A stretch of DNA of 64,000 nt from Mesostigma viride (GCA_009746045.1 RPFO01000132.1:350517-414516); one strand, 5' to 3'; counted from the first letter of the stretch, positions 50,866-62,325 are shown. The notes: generated by a model not told the origin, from the letters alone. Numbers and translations: made by a program.

Positions 50866-53800
50866 CTGTGGGTGGGACAAGCAATGACGAGCGGCGCAAT
50901 TAGTTATCATTACATTCGCAAATCAAACTTGGGAATATGCAAACATCATAATTTAACCGACCATATTCACTCAGATTAACTTACCCTTTGACAGATGACT
51001 AGCCGTTGCTCTTGATCGAACGTGCCCGCCAGGCGAAAGGAGCTTTTTGCAGTAGTCGACGGCACGCCCCAGCATCCCCCCCCCGACGCCCCCGAATTCC
51101 CCTTCGAGCCTCCCTCCCCTCCCCCCCCTCCTTCCCCCCTTCCCCCGATGCGCCGGTCGACCCGCCCCCCTCTCCGCCCTTCGACCCGCCCCCCTCTCCG
51201 CCCTTTGACCCGCCCCCCTCTCCACCCTTCGACCCGCCCCCCTCTCCGCCCTTGGACCCGCCCCCCTCTCCGCCCTTTGACCCGCCCCCCTCTCCACCCT
51301 TCTCTCCGCCCCCCTCTCCGCCCTTCGACCCGCCCCCTCTCCGCCCCCCTCTCCGCCCTTCTCCCCCCCCTCTCCGTCCTTCGACCCCCCCCCTCTCCGC
51401 CCTTCGACCCGCCCCCTCTCCGCCCTTCGACCCGCCCCCCTCTCCGCCCTTCGACCCGCCCCCCTCTCCGTCGTTCGACCCCCCCCCTCTCCGCCCTTCG
51501 ACCCGCCCCCCTCTCCGCCCTTCGAACCCCCCCCTCTCCGTCCTTCGACCCGCCCCCCTTATCACCACCCTCATTCCCGCCCCCCTCATCACCGCCGTCA
51601 CCATCATCACCAACCTCTTCCCCATCATCACCCCCCTGTGACCCGACATCCTCATCATCCCCCTCCGGCCGAACGCCGCCATCATGAGGGTAGGGCGTCC
51701 CCATTGAGACGTCTTCGGCCGCGGGGGTCTCCGAGGCGGCGCGCTTCCGGCGTTTCTTTTTGGTGCCAGCGCCTGCCGTCTCCAGCGGACGCTTCTGGGC
51801 TGCACCCGCAATTTCCTTGCCCGAACGGCCGTTGGGATTGGAAATATCCTCCCCCTCAGGCCGCTTCCCAAGTACCTTCAGAAGGACCTTAAACCCATCC
51901 ACCTGCTCCTTTGACCCAATGAAGATCACGGGTGGGTTGAAGAATCCCGTGAAATCGCCTAGGTACGACGACCAGTCGTCCTTCACACCATTGAAATCTC
52001 CACAATCCTTCGCCGCCTTCCAGTCCCTTTTCTCCACCCACGAACCCGTTCGACCCTTCAACAATTCCTCATCATTCCACAGCTTCGCGTGGTGTTCCAA
52101 ATTCAGCAGCCATATCCCATTCTTGATATCCGGCTGGTTCACCCCTTCCTCTTCGCAACAAATTCGAACCCCTCCATTGCATTAAGTACCACTTGAGCCA
52201 ACCGTGTCGGCCCATCGCTTTTCTCCCACGCGAAAGTCTTCATCATGAACTCACAGGTCGTTTCCCCGTCAGACCCGTAAACTTTCTTAGAAATCCACGG
52301 GCCCTGCTGCTCGATTTCGGATGCCAGCTCCTCCGACCCAAACTTCCGCGGGGGTTCCCGCTTCTCCCCCACCTTTTTTTGGCGACCCGACTGGACGTCC
52401 TCTGCCTCGGCATGTTCGGCTTGGCCTTCCTCCGGCACAGCCCCCGTCACCACCACAGCCCCCGCCACAGGCTGTACGGGTTGGGGCACCACAGCCTGTT
52501 CGGTTGGGGGTTCGGGCGCAATCAGGACCCACCATTTCGTTTCCTCCTTGTGGGTCGTCCAAAAATCCGTCCTCTCCAGCAGTGCAAGTGGGAAGGTGGA
52601 ATCGTCCCTCCCCGTTGGCCTGATAACCGCCCTTAGTCTCTTGGCAGCTACAGCGACCGTATCGGCCACCCTCTGAAGGGCGCTGTCGGATTCCGAAGGC
52701 TGCATCGGCAACCAGCCGAGGTCGCGTGGTTCGGGGTATTTCCCCAAATCGCGGTTGTAGATCATGAAAAGCTGGACCATCACCTCGCAGAAGATCTTGG
52801 CCATGTATGTCAGGTCATACAAGCACTGAGGAGGAACGTGTTTGGCCTTCACGGTTGCCATGATAGACGGCCAGAATCGAAAGCGGGCTAGACTCCTCCA
52901 CCCTTCCTGTTTGATCCCCCCCCCTTCCTCATCACCCTTCCCTCCCCGTCCAGCTTGTCCGCTGCCACGATGTCCAGAAACTCTGCAAGCTCCTTGGCCA
53001 GCTTGTCCTCAATCGGCATTCCACATCTACTGTCGTCGTTCGGAGCGACCGTTTCATCCTTCACAGCCGAGATGAAGTCGTAGACTTGGGTTTTCTCCGA
53101 TTCGGACAAACCACCCTCGTTCAATCGCCCTCCAACCCGCTCCTCACCACCCTCCTCCCCCTCCCCGTCCTTCCTTGCCTTCTCAGTGCTGCTTGAGACC
53201 CCATGAATCAAATTCCATATTTCTTTCTGGTCCTGAAGGGGCACCTCCGGCTTATCCCAGGATTCCTCCATGTGCGTCTTGAAATAGTTGTGCACTTCCA
53301 GCAGCGCCGTCCCCCTCGACTTTTTGGAAACGGCCTCGTCTTCTGCATTCAGCCCCCCTCCGATCAGGGCAACCCTCCGATGCGCCTCTCTCCCCTGCAT
53401 GCATGAAATGTGAATCAGTGTTTGAGACAAAAAACGGTCATACAACACACGACCTGACATTTTGTCCTTACACTTTGGAAGATCGGCCGTTCCCGAACAA
53501 AAATCACACCCTAATTTCCAGTTTCCAACGGCCGTTGGCGCAAGAAAAATCACACCCTAATTTCCAGGTTCCAACGGCCGTTGGCGCAAGAAAAATCACA
53601 CCCTAATTTCCAGGTTCCAACGGCCGTTGGCGCAAGAAAAATCACACACTAATTTCCAGGTTCCAACGGCCGTTGGCGCAAGAAAAATCACACCCTAATT
53701 TCCAGGCTCCAACGGCCGTTGGCGCAAGAAAAATGTCGACCGAATTTCCAGGTTCCAACGGCCGTTGGCGCAAGAAAAATATCAACCAAATTTCCAGGTT

Positions 53801-56800
53801 CCAACGGCCGTTGGCGCAGGAAAAATGACACCCTAATTTCCAGGTTCCAACGGCCGTTGGCGCAAGAAAAATCACACACTAATTTCCAGGTTCCAACGGC
53901 CGTTGGCGCAAGAAAAATCACACCCTAATTTCCAGGTTCCAACGGCCGTTGGCGCAAGAAAAATAACATCTAGTGCCTAAAACGTTCCCACACCCGATCC
54001 GTTATATTTACCTTTTGCGTCCGCATGTCCTTCATGGGCGGGATCAGTGCTTCCCCCTCCACCTCCCAGCCCTTGAGCACGTCCAGATTGGTGTACTTGA
54101 ACTTCTCCGCGTCCCTCACCAACCCCCTCCACAAATCAAACGCCTCGTCGGTTGTCTCCACGAACTTGCCCTTTTGTTTACCCGCAATCTCGCCAGCTAT
54201 CGCAGTACTCACTTGCTCGTCAGAGCCCTCGAAAATCACGGACTTCAACATCTGTGTGTAGTGGTTGCCGTCCAGCACGGCAAACTGCACAAACACGCAA
54301 GGCGTCTGGTCTCGAAATTTACCCTTAAGGCCGGCATGGTCCGAGATGTTCAAGCTCCCCAGCGCGGATTTCGTCAGGTCAACTACTGCCTCACGCTCAG
54401 ATTCATTTGACCACTCGGACGGATCCAACTCCATGGTGATCAACTCGTCTGAGCAAGCGGCCGCCATGTCCTTCAGGGAGTCCGTCCGGAGAATGGACAT
54501 GGCTTCCTCGGCCGTTGGCGAACGATAGTATCCGAACCTCTGCACGGCACGGTCACTGTCGTCCCCCGTCAGTATTTTAATGTGGTAAGGAACCTTTTCA
54601 CTCCTCTGCACCCATAAATTGTAGAGACCTGGATCACGGTCTGCCAGCACCTGCCACGCAAACCGGAAGATCGGCACGGCACATTTTGCTTTTGTCAGAC
54701 TTGTGCCGGCCCCCACGAACCACGGCGCGAGCCCCCTACAATTCCGCACCGTCACCGTCCGATGCCGCATGAGTTCCGGGAGTTGGCACAAGTTCTCCGT
54801 GGGGGCCCGTACTTGAGTCGCAATCGCGGACCCCCCCACGATGTCGACATCGTCTGGAACTAGGCGTATCTTCTGCCGCAGATGAAACGCCGCCTGTATG
54901 GTGTCAGTTAGATTCTTGTCGTGCACTTGAGAGGACGGCGCTGGCTCCCAGGAGTCCAAAATGCTGGGCTTCGCATTTCCAGCACGTGTCGTCAGCAGCC
55001 CCTTCCTCTCAAAGGTCTTCACAATCACCGACCATAAGTCGGTGCCCGGTGCTCGTTGGCGCCATTCCTCAAAAAATGTTGTGAGATGCCTTTCCGCCAC
55101 CCATGTTCAATCTTGTAAGCCAACCTCCTCCGCTCTTCGTCCGTTCTCGGCCTGGACGGACGCCCCTGATCACATGCAAAAAACATACAGATAGCCGGAA
55201 GGTCAGTACTATGTTCCAACGGCCGTCGCCGGAAAAATAACACCCTAATTTCCAGGTTCCAACGGCCGTTGGCGCATGAAAATCACACCCTAATTTACAG
55301 GTTCCAACGGCCGTTGGCGCATGAAAATCACACCCTAATTTCCAGGTTCCAACGGCCGTTGGCGACAGAAAAATAACACCCTAATTTCCAGGTTCCAACG
55401 GCCGTTGGCGCGAGAAAAATGACACCCTAATTTCCAGGTTCCAACGGCCGTTGGCGCAAGAAAAATCACATCCTATTTTCCAGGTTCCAACGGCCGTTGG
55501 CGCAAGAAAAATCACACCCTAATTTCCATGCAGGTTCCAACGGCCGTTGGCGCGAGAAAAATGACACCTTCATTTCCATGTTCCAACGGCCGTTGGCGAC
55601 AGAAAAATAACACCCTAATTTCCAGGTTCCAACGGCCGTTGGCGCATGAAAATCACACCCTAATTTACAGGTTCCAACGGCCGTTGGCGCATGAAAATCA
55701 CACCCTAATTTACAGGTTCCAACGGCCGTTGGCGCAGAAAATGACACCCTAATTTCCAGTTTCCAACGGCCGTTGGCGACAGAAAAATAACACCCTAATT
55801 TCCAGGTTCCAACGGCCGTTGGCGCATGAAAATCACACCCTAATTTACAGGTTCCGACGGCCGTTGGGCAAAAAAAAATAACACCCTAATTTCCAGATTG
55901 CAACGGCCGTAGGCGCAAGAAAATCAAGCAAGAAAAGGACAAGGACAAGGACAAGGACAAGGACAAGGACAAGGACAAGGACAAGGACAAGGACGAGGAC
56001 AAGGACAAGGACAAGGACAAGGACAAGGACAAGGACAAGGACAAGGACAAGGACAAGGACAAGGACAAGGACAAGGACAAGGACAAGGACAAGGACAAGG
56101 ACAAGGACAAGGTGCTGGCACAAGGACAAGGACAAGGACAAGGACAAGGACAAGGACAAGGTGCTGGCACAAGGACAAGGACAAGGACAAGGTGCTGGCA
56201 CAAGGACAAGGACAAGGACAAGGACAAGGACAAGGACAAGGACAAGGACAAGGACAAGGACAAGGACAAGGACAAGGACAAGGACAAGGACAAGGACAAG
56301 GACAAGGACAAGGACAAGGACAAGGACAAGGACAAGGACAAGGACAAGGACAAGGACAAGGACAAGGTGCTGGCACAAGGACAAGGACAAGGACAAGGTG
56401 CTGGCACAAGGACAAGGGCAAGGACAAGGACAAGGACAAGGACAAGGACAAGGACAAGGACAAGGACAAGGACAAGGACAAGGACGAGGACGAGGACGAG
56501 GACAAGGACAAGGACAAGGACAAGGACAAGGACAAGGACAAGGACAAGGGCAAGGACAAGGACAAGGACAAGGACAAGGACAAGGACAAGGACAAGGACA
56601 AGGACAAGGACAAGGACAAGGACAAGGACAAGGACAAGGACAAGGACAAGGACAAGGACAAGGACAAGGACAAGGACAAGGACAAGGACAAGGACAAGGA
56701 CAAGGACAAGGACAAGGACAAGGACAAGGACAAGGACAAGGACAAGGACAAGCACGAGGACGAGGACGAGGACAAGGACAAGGACAAGGACAAGGACAAG

Positions 56801-59800
56801 GACAAGGACAAGGACGAGGACGAGGACAAGGACAAGGACAAGGACAAGGACAAGGACGAGGACGAGGACGAGGACAAGCACAAGGACAAGGACAAGGACA
56901 AGGACGAGGACAAGGACGAGGACAAGGACAAGGACAAGGACAAGGACAAGGACAAGGACAAGGACAAGGACAAGGACAAGGACAAGGACAAGGACAAGGA
57001 CAAGGACAAGGACAAGGACAAGGACAAGGACAAGGACAAGGACAAGGACAAGGACAAGGACAAGGACAAGGACAAGGACAAGGACAAGGACAAGGACAAG
57101 GACAAGGACAAGGACAAGGACAAGGACAAGGACAAGGACAAGGACAAGGACAAGGACAAGGACAAGGACAAGGACAAGGACGAGGACGAGGACGAGGACA
57201 AGGACAAGGACAAGGACAAGGACGAGGACGAGGACGAGGACAAGGACAAGGACAAGGACAAGGACAAGGACAAGGACAAGGACAAGGACAAGGACAAGGA
57301 CAAGGACAAGGACAAGGACAAGGACAAGGACAAGGACGAGGACGAGGACGAGGACAAGGACAAGGACAAGGACAAGGACAAGGACAAGGACAAGGACAAG
57401 GACAAGGACAAGGACAAGGACAAGGACAAGGACAAGGACAAGGACAAGGACAAGGACAAGGACAAGGACAAGGACAAGGACAAGGACAGGACGAGGACAA
57501 GGACAAGGACAAGGACAAGGACAAGGACAAGGACAAGGACAAGGACAAGGACAAGGACAAGGACAAGGACAAGGACAAGGACAAGGACAAGGACAAGGAC
57601 AAGGACAAGGACAAGGACAAGGACAAGGACAAGGACAAGGACAAGGACAAGGACAAGGACAAGGACAAGGACAAGGACAAGGACAAGGACAAGGACAAGG
57701 ACAAGGACAAGGACAAGGACAAGGACAAGGACAAGGACAAGGACAAGGACAAGGACAAGGACAAGGACAAGGACAAGGACAAGGACAAGGACAAGGACAA
57801 GGACAAGGACAAGGACAAGGACAAGGACAAGGACAAGGACAAGGACAAGGACAAGGACAAGGACAAGGACAAGGACAAGGACAAGGACAAGGACAAGGAC
57901 AAGGACAAGGACAAGGACAAGGACAAGGACAAGGACAAGGACAAGGACAAGGACAAGGACAAGGACAAGGACAAGGACAAGGACAAGGACAAGGACAAGG
58001 ACAAGGACAAGGACAAGGACAAGGACAAGGACAAGGACAAGGACAAGGACAAGGACAAGGACAAGGACAAGGACAAGGACAAGGACAAGGACAAGGACAA
58101 GGACAAGGACAAGGACAAGGACAAGGACAAGGACAAGGACAAGGACAAGGACAAGGACAAGGACAAGGACAAGGACAAGGACAAGGACAAGGACAAGGAC
58201 AAGGACAAGGACAAGGACAAGGCTGGCACAAGGACAAGGACAAGGAAAAGGCTGGACAAGGACAAGGACAAGGACAAGGACAAGGACAAGGACAAGGACA
58301 AGGACAAGGACAAGGACAAGGACAAGGACAAGGACAAGGACAAGGACAAGGACAAGGACAAGGACAAGGACAAGGACAAGGACAAGGACAAGGACAAGGA
58401 CAAGGACAAGGACAAGGACAAGGACAAGGACAAGGACAAGGACAAGGACAAGGACAAGGACAAGGACAAGGACAAGGACAAGGACAAGGACAAGGACAAG
58501 GACAAGGACAAGGACAAGGACAAGGACAAGGACAAGGACAAGGACAAGGACAAGGACAAGGACAAGGACAAGGACAAGGACAGGACGAGGACAAGGACAA
58601 GGACAAGGACAAGGACAAGGACAAGGACAAGGACAAGGACAAGGACAAGGACAAGGACAAGGACAAGGACAAGGACAAGGACAAGGACAAGGACAAGGAC
58701 AAGGACAAGGACAAGGACAAGGACAAGGACAAGGCTGGACAAGGACAAGGACAAGGACAAGGACAAGGACAAGGACAAGGACAAGGACAAGGACAAGGAC
58801 AAGGACAAGGACAAGGACAAGGACAAGGACAAGGACAAGGACAAGGGCAAGGACAAGGACAAGGACAAGGACAAGGACAAGGACAAGGACAAGGACAAGG
58901 ACAAGGACAGGACGAGGACGAGGACAGGACAAGGACAAGGACAAGGACAAGGACAAGGACAAGGACAAGGACAAGGACAAGGACAAGGCTGGACAAGGAC
59001 AAGGACAAGGACAAGGCGGACAAGGACAAGGACAAGGACAAGGACAAGGACAAGGACAAGGACAAGGACAAGGACAAGGACAAGGACAAGGACAAGGACA
59101 AGGACAAGGACAAGGACAAGGACAAGGACAAGGACAAGGACAAGGACAAGGACAAGGACAAGGACAAGGACAAGGACAAGGACAAGGACAAGGACAAGGA
59201 CAAGGACAAGGACAAGGACAAGGACAAGGACAAGGACAAGGACAAGGACAAGGACAAGGCGGACAAGGACAAGGACAAGGACAAGGACAAGGACAAGGAC
59301 AAGGACAAGGACAAGGACAAGGACAAGGACAAGGACAAGGACAAGGACAAGGACAAGGACAAGGACAAGGACAAGGACAAGGACAAGGACAAGGACAAGG
59401 ACAAGGACAAGGACAAGGACAAGGACAAGGACAAGGACAAGGACAAGGACAAGGACAAGGACAAGGACAAGGACAAGGACAAGGACAAGGACAAGGACAA
59501 GGACAAGGACAAGGACAAGGACAAGGACAAGGACAAGGACAAGGACAAGGACAAGGACAAGGACAAGGACAAGGACAAGGACAAGGACAAGGACAAGGAC
59601 AAGGACAAGGACAAGGACAAGGACAAGGACAAGGACAAGGACAAGGACAAGGACAAGGACAAGGACAAGGACAGGACAAGGACAAGGACAAGGACAAGGA
59701 CAAGGACAAGGACAAGGACAAGGACAAGGACAAGGACAAGGACAAGGACAAGGACAAGGACAAGGACAAGGACAAGGACAAGGACAAGGACAAGGACAAG

Positions 59801-60459
59801 GACAAGGACAAGGACAAGGACAAGGACAAGGACAAGGACAAGGACAAGGACAAGGACAAGGACAAGGACAAGGACAAGGACAAGGACAAGGACAAGGACA
59901 AGGACAAGGACAAGGACAAGGACAAGGACAAGGACAAGGACAAGGACAAGGACAAGGACAAGGACAAGGACAAGGACAAGGACAAGGACAAGGACAAGGA
60001 CAAGGACAAGGACAAGGACAAGGACAAGGACAAGGACAAGGACAAGGACAAGGACAAGGACAAGGACAAGGAAAGGACAAGGACAAGGACAAGGACAAGG
60101 ACAAGGATGGCGCAAGAAAATCACATCCTTGTGCGTAACACCTACCCGGACAGCTGGCAGTGTGTGGTGGGTTGCTTTTCCAGTTGCTGCCGTCGCGGCA
60201 TCGGAACCCGATGACCCAGAAGCCGCCGATTTCCTCCGCTCCTTCGCCGCCTTTGCTGCATGAACACCGCGCGCCTCTTGCCCCGACGATGGTGCGGGGG
60301 GAGGGGGCATTTGCTGTGCTGCCGCTGCAGCTTCCGACGGCGCGGAAGGGCCGGCGGCGGGAGGGGGCAACAACGGTGGCGGCGGAGAGCCCGGCGGTGG
60401 GGCGCCGGCGGCGGGGGCGCCGGCGGAGGGGAACGCGGGTGGTTGTGCGTACAAGCACG
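50100..60459 (-). CDS. Large four-exon gene of unknown family with repeat-filled introns
   Basis: Exons 60459-60146, 55165-54012, 53394-50985 and 50865-50100 have consensus junctions (donors GTAGGT, GTAAAT, GTAAGT). They join in matching phase if five single missing bases are allowed for. The three larger exons then have exactly the lengths the splice phases require. The product would be about 1,550 residues: a Pro/Ala-rich N-terminus, two long unrecognised folded regions, a basic nuclear-localisation-like stretch (TKKKRRKRAA), an acidic and Gly/Arg/Glu repeat region, and a C-terminal conserved-looking region. No known domain is recognised. The 5' end is not established; the small exon at 61052-61147 may belong to it. 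The shared behaviour of its introns (46-bp palindromic arrays) makes this the most unusual gene in the window. Confidence 0.6.
50866..50984 (-). other. 119-bp intron of the large minus-strand gene
   Basis: The donor is AAAGG|GTAAGTTAATC and the acceptor is CCCACCCACAG|GTGAC. It is AT-rich, contrasting with the GC-rich exons on both sides. Phase 1+2 joins to GGT GAC GAG. Confidence 0.75.
50985..53394 (-). CDS. Third exon of the large minus-strand gene
   Basis: The acceptor is GCATGCAG|GGGAG and the donor is TCAAAGG|GTAAGT. The reading starts GREAHRRVALIGGGLNAEDE and runs through EKTQVYDFISAVKDE. It shifts at a G9 run (52924-52916) into FRFWPSIMATVKAKHVPPQC, and shifts again at 52145-52142 into NQPDIKNGIWLLNLEHHAKL. 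GAGTKKKRRKRAASE then resembles a nuclear localisation signal, followed by an acidic stretch and the 24-bp coding minisatellite. It ends GMLGRAVDYCKKLLSPGGHV. A separate gene starting at ATG 52861 is an alternative reading; phase arithmetic favours one exon. Confidence 0.6.
51080..51585 (-). repeat. 24-bp coding minisatellite (Gly/Arg/Glu repeats)
   Basis: The plus strand repeats CCCGCCCCCCTCTCCGCCCT followed by TCGA, about 20 units with one-base losses in C runs. On the gene strand it encodes eight-residue units such as GGRVEGRR, or GGGSKGGE in another frame. The C-run losses make the true frame through the array uncertain. Confidence 0.85.
53505..53967. repeat. 46-bp palindromic repeat array A (about 10 copies) in an intron
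   Basis: The unit is 46 bp: TTCCAACGGCCGTTGGCGCA, then AGAAAAATCACACCC, then TAATTTCCAGG. CCAACGGCCGTTGG is a perfect 14-bp palindrome. The array lies wholly inside the 617-bp intron between the second and third exons. Variants are limited to the AT-rich half (ATGTCGACCG, ATATCAACCA, ATCACACAC). Confidence 0.93.
54012..55165 (-). CDS. Second exon of the large minus-strand gene
   Basis: The acceptor is GTGATCAG|GGGCGT and the donor is ACGCAAAAG|GTAAAT. It opens with GRPSRPRTDEERRRLAYKIE, then HGWRKGISQ. The frame changes at a T6 run (55076-55071) and continues as EEWRQRAPGTDLWSVIVKTF for about 360 residues. One missing T makes the exon exactly 385 codons. Features visible: PTAEEAMSILRTDSLKDMAA and FVQFAVLDGNHYTQMLKSVI, the latter loosely recalling the DGNH/DGxHR box of ParB-like folds. 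I would not assign a function on that. Confidence 0.65.
55205..55925. repeat. 46-bp palindromic repeat array B (about 16 copies) in an intron
   Basis: Same unit as array A, with GCATGAAAATC and GACAGAAAAAT versions. It forms the 3' part of the 5-kb intron between the first and second exons. A group of units at about 55528-55700 is repeated in the same order as earlier units, indicating a segmental duplication. The last units run directly into the GGACAA array. Confidence 0.93.
55935..60106. repeat. (GGACAA)n hexanucleotide array, 4.2 kb, in an intron
   Basis: About 690 units of AAGGAC, with GGACGA variant clusters at 56480-57350, GGTGCTGGCACA interruptions near 56110-56400, and GGCTGGACA or GGCGGACA interruptions from 58220 on. 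Frames are open on both strands for more than 1,300 codons (DKDK, GQGQ, RTRT; SLSL, PCPC, LVLV) simply because the unit has no stop. A fragment of the 46-bp repeat (TGGCGCAAGAAAATCACATCC) follows at 60108. Confidence 0.96.
60146..60459 (-). CDS. Pro/Ala-rich exon of the large minus-strand gene
   Basis: The acceptor is GTGTCACAG|CGTGC and the donor is GTCCGG|GTAGGT, phase 0 at the end. It encodes AQPPAFPSAGAPAAGAPPPG, more Pro/Ala, then GVHAAKAAKERRKSAASGSS and ATHHTLPAVR. Low complexity makes the reading frame less certain than for the later exons, but the junction phase agrees with the next exon. Confidence 0.5.
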
Positions 60460-60732
60460 CTGTGACACGCAGACGACAAAGAAGAAATCCGCCGAATATG
60501 TTAGCAAGCGGTGCGGTGCAGCACACACATCTGACAAAGCTATTAGGTCAACCCTTAAAACCGTGTCCAACTGCCCGCTATAAAAACCGGGCAATTGTCA
60601 CTTTCCATGATAATGTCCACAAACCAACCTAATAGTTAGTTATGGTCCATTATAGGACACAAGCACACACATATATTCACCACCTTGGGGGTCATGTCAT
60701 TGGTCACATTGCAATGTCCTATGGGTGCCAAA

Positions 60733-60822
60733 TATAGCACCCCCTGACATAAAGGAAGCTAGTAAAGGGCTCATGAATATAGCACCCCCTGACATAAAGG
60801 AAGCTAGTAAAGGGCTCATGAA
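60733..60822. repeat. 45-bp tandem duplication
   Basis: ATATAGCACCCCCTGACATAAAGGAAGCTAGTAAAGGGCTCATGAA-type unit present twice (shortened here: CACCCCCTGACATAAAGG and AGCTAGTAAAGGGCTCATG). Nothing else is recognised in 60460-61050. Confidence 0.85.
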
Positions 60823-61051
60823 CACCAAGGTTGCATGTGGAGGAGCAGGGACCCAGCTGCAAGCTCTAACAATAAATGCCCACTACAAATAGCGGACAGT
60901 TTGGTTGGTGACACCTGCTAGCATTACAAAGCTCAATTCTCATCCCGTAGCAACAAAAAATGTAATGTCCGCTGTAAATATCACTCAAAACGGCTAAAGG
61001 GTTAAAACGAAGTTGTAGTTGTTTTGCGGCATCAAGTTTCAAAGTACGTAC

Positions 61052-61147
61052 TGGGATACCCTTCGCCAGCCTGCTTGGCATCGAGTAGGATAAGATCTTG
61101 GAACCAGTAAGGGGGCTTCGCTTGTTGCGGCAGATGGTGCAATCCAT
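61052..61147 (-). CDS. Candidate small exon with a CxxC motif
   Basis: The acceptor-like sequence TGCGCGCAG|ATCACA is followed by ATG at 61147 and MDCTICRNKRSPLTGSKILS, then YSMPSRLAKGIP. The donor is CCA|GTACGT at 61051 (an alternative GTATCC at 61059 would give the phase needed for exon 60459-60146). It may be the first coding exon of the large minus-strand gene or part of another gene. Confidence 0.4.
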
Positions 61148-61164
61148 TGTGATCTGCGCGCAAA

Positions 61165-61495
61165 ACATACACAAACGAACAACCCTCATAGGTTGAGCAA
61201 TCCAGAAAATCATGCCATTACTGTAACAACATGGGCAAAGCATACACAAACGAACAACCATCATAGATTGAGCTAGCAATCCACAACATTATGCCATTAC
61301 TGTAACAACATGGGCAAAGCATACACAAACAAACGAACAACCATCATAGATTGAGCTAGCAATCCACAACATCATGACATTACTGTAACAACATGGGCAA
61401 AGCATACACAAACGAACAACCATCATAGATAGAGCAATCCACAACATCATGCCATTAATGTAATAACATGGGCAAAACATACACAAACAAATAGC
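61165..61495. repeat. Tandem repeat of about 79 bp, four copies
   Basis: Each copy runs from CATACACAAACGAACAACC through ATCATAGATTGAGCTAG to TGTAACAACATGGGCAAA. Copies differ by small indels (AACAAACGAAC, loss of AGCTAGC). Its position is just upstream of the candidate CxxC exon in gene orientation. Confidence 0.88.
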
Positions 61496-61659
61496 CATGA
61501 TAGGGCATTAAGAGAATAGCCATGATTGGGGCAATAAGAGAATTTTTTTGTTCAATTCAATGATCACAATTTATGCACACAGTCGATGCATTCATAAATG
61601 AGGCAGGTTCTTCCGAAAATTGGCTCCGTCGTAGAGTGTCAACGGCCAACTTGCAAACA

Positions 61660-62087
61660 CGCACGTTACATGATATACATACCTAGTCATTATGGTCCTA
61701 TACAAACGCCAGAAGGGCCTAATACCGGTTTAATTGGATCTTTAGCTACGCATAGTAAAGTAAATGAATATGTTTTCCTGTCCTTTTTATACATTACAAA
61801 AAAATCAAGTAATTAAAAGTGAAATACCTATTTTTATACCTCCAGATCAACAAGATCAATTTAAATTCGCCCCAGAATATTTATTACTTTCTTGTTACTC
61901 TAGTGTTGAAAATAATTATGTTCCTGTGCGATATAAACCAGAATTTAGTAGTAAAGCAGAAGAAGTCGATTATTTGGGGATTTCTCTAACGCAAGCTTCA
62001 ATAGCTACTTCATTTATTCCTTGGTGGAACATGATGATGCAAACCGAGCATTAATGGGTTGTAATATGCAAAGACAAGCAGTTCCAT
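61660..62087 (+). pseudogene. rpoB: Nuclear copy of plastid rpoB fragment
   Basis: The AT-rich segment encodes [71 protein letters not shown] and, after a one-base frame change near 62024, [20 protein letters not shown]. These are conserved motifs of the RNA polymerase beta subunit. A small deletion after SHYG and frame breaks near 61780 and 62024 show decay. Composition differs sharply from neighbouring nuclear exons. Both ends stop abruptly in non-plastid sequence. Plastid origin is favoured over a bacterial source by the AT-rich codon use and the algal context; a bacterial donor cannot be excluded by eye. Confidence 0.85.
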
Positions 62088-62325
62088 GACACCAAGGTTG
62101 AGACTTGCATGCATGGGACAAGAAAAACCTCGTTGCAAGGGTTGAAACAATAACGAAATTGTATGACGACAGACACATAAAATGTAAGGCTTGCTCAGTA
62201 TTATTATTTACCCATCAATCAATTTTAAAGGCAAGGAAATGTTGAAATACGGACGACCGTCCCAAGTTCGCCAGCATTAACAAAAGCATTTCTGTGACAA
62301 GAACAGTGGGCGACCATTCCCATTA
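62088..62325. other. No gene between the plastid insert and the zinc-knuckle gene
   Basis: AT-rich intergenic sequence. It includes the 3' flank of the minus-strand gene ending at 62326. Confidence 0.4.

Noticed and set aside
51006..51687. Pro-rich plus-strand frames of about 210-220 codons
   Set aside because: They are the complement of the 24-bp coding minisatellite on the minus strand, which is supported by flanking exon sequence and the GTAAGT donor.
53642..53921. Repeated peptide frames (APTAVGTWKLG) over the 46-bp array
   Set aside because: 46 bp is not a multiple of three, the array lies between a clear donor (54011) and acceptor (53395), and indel variants break the frames.
55845..60526. 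Open frames of 1,300-1,550 codons on both strands over the hexanucleotide array
   Set aside because: The unit GGACAA contains no stop in any frame, so open frames are automatic. The splice donor at 60145 and acceptor at 55166 place the array in an intron.
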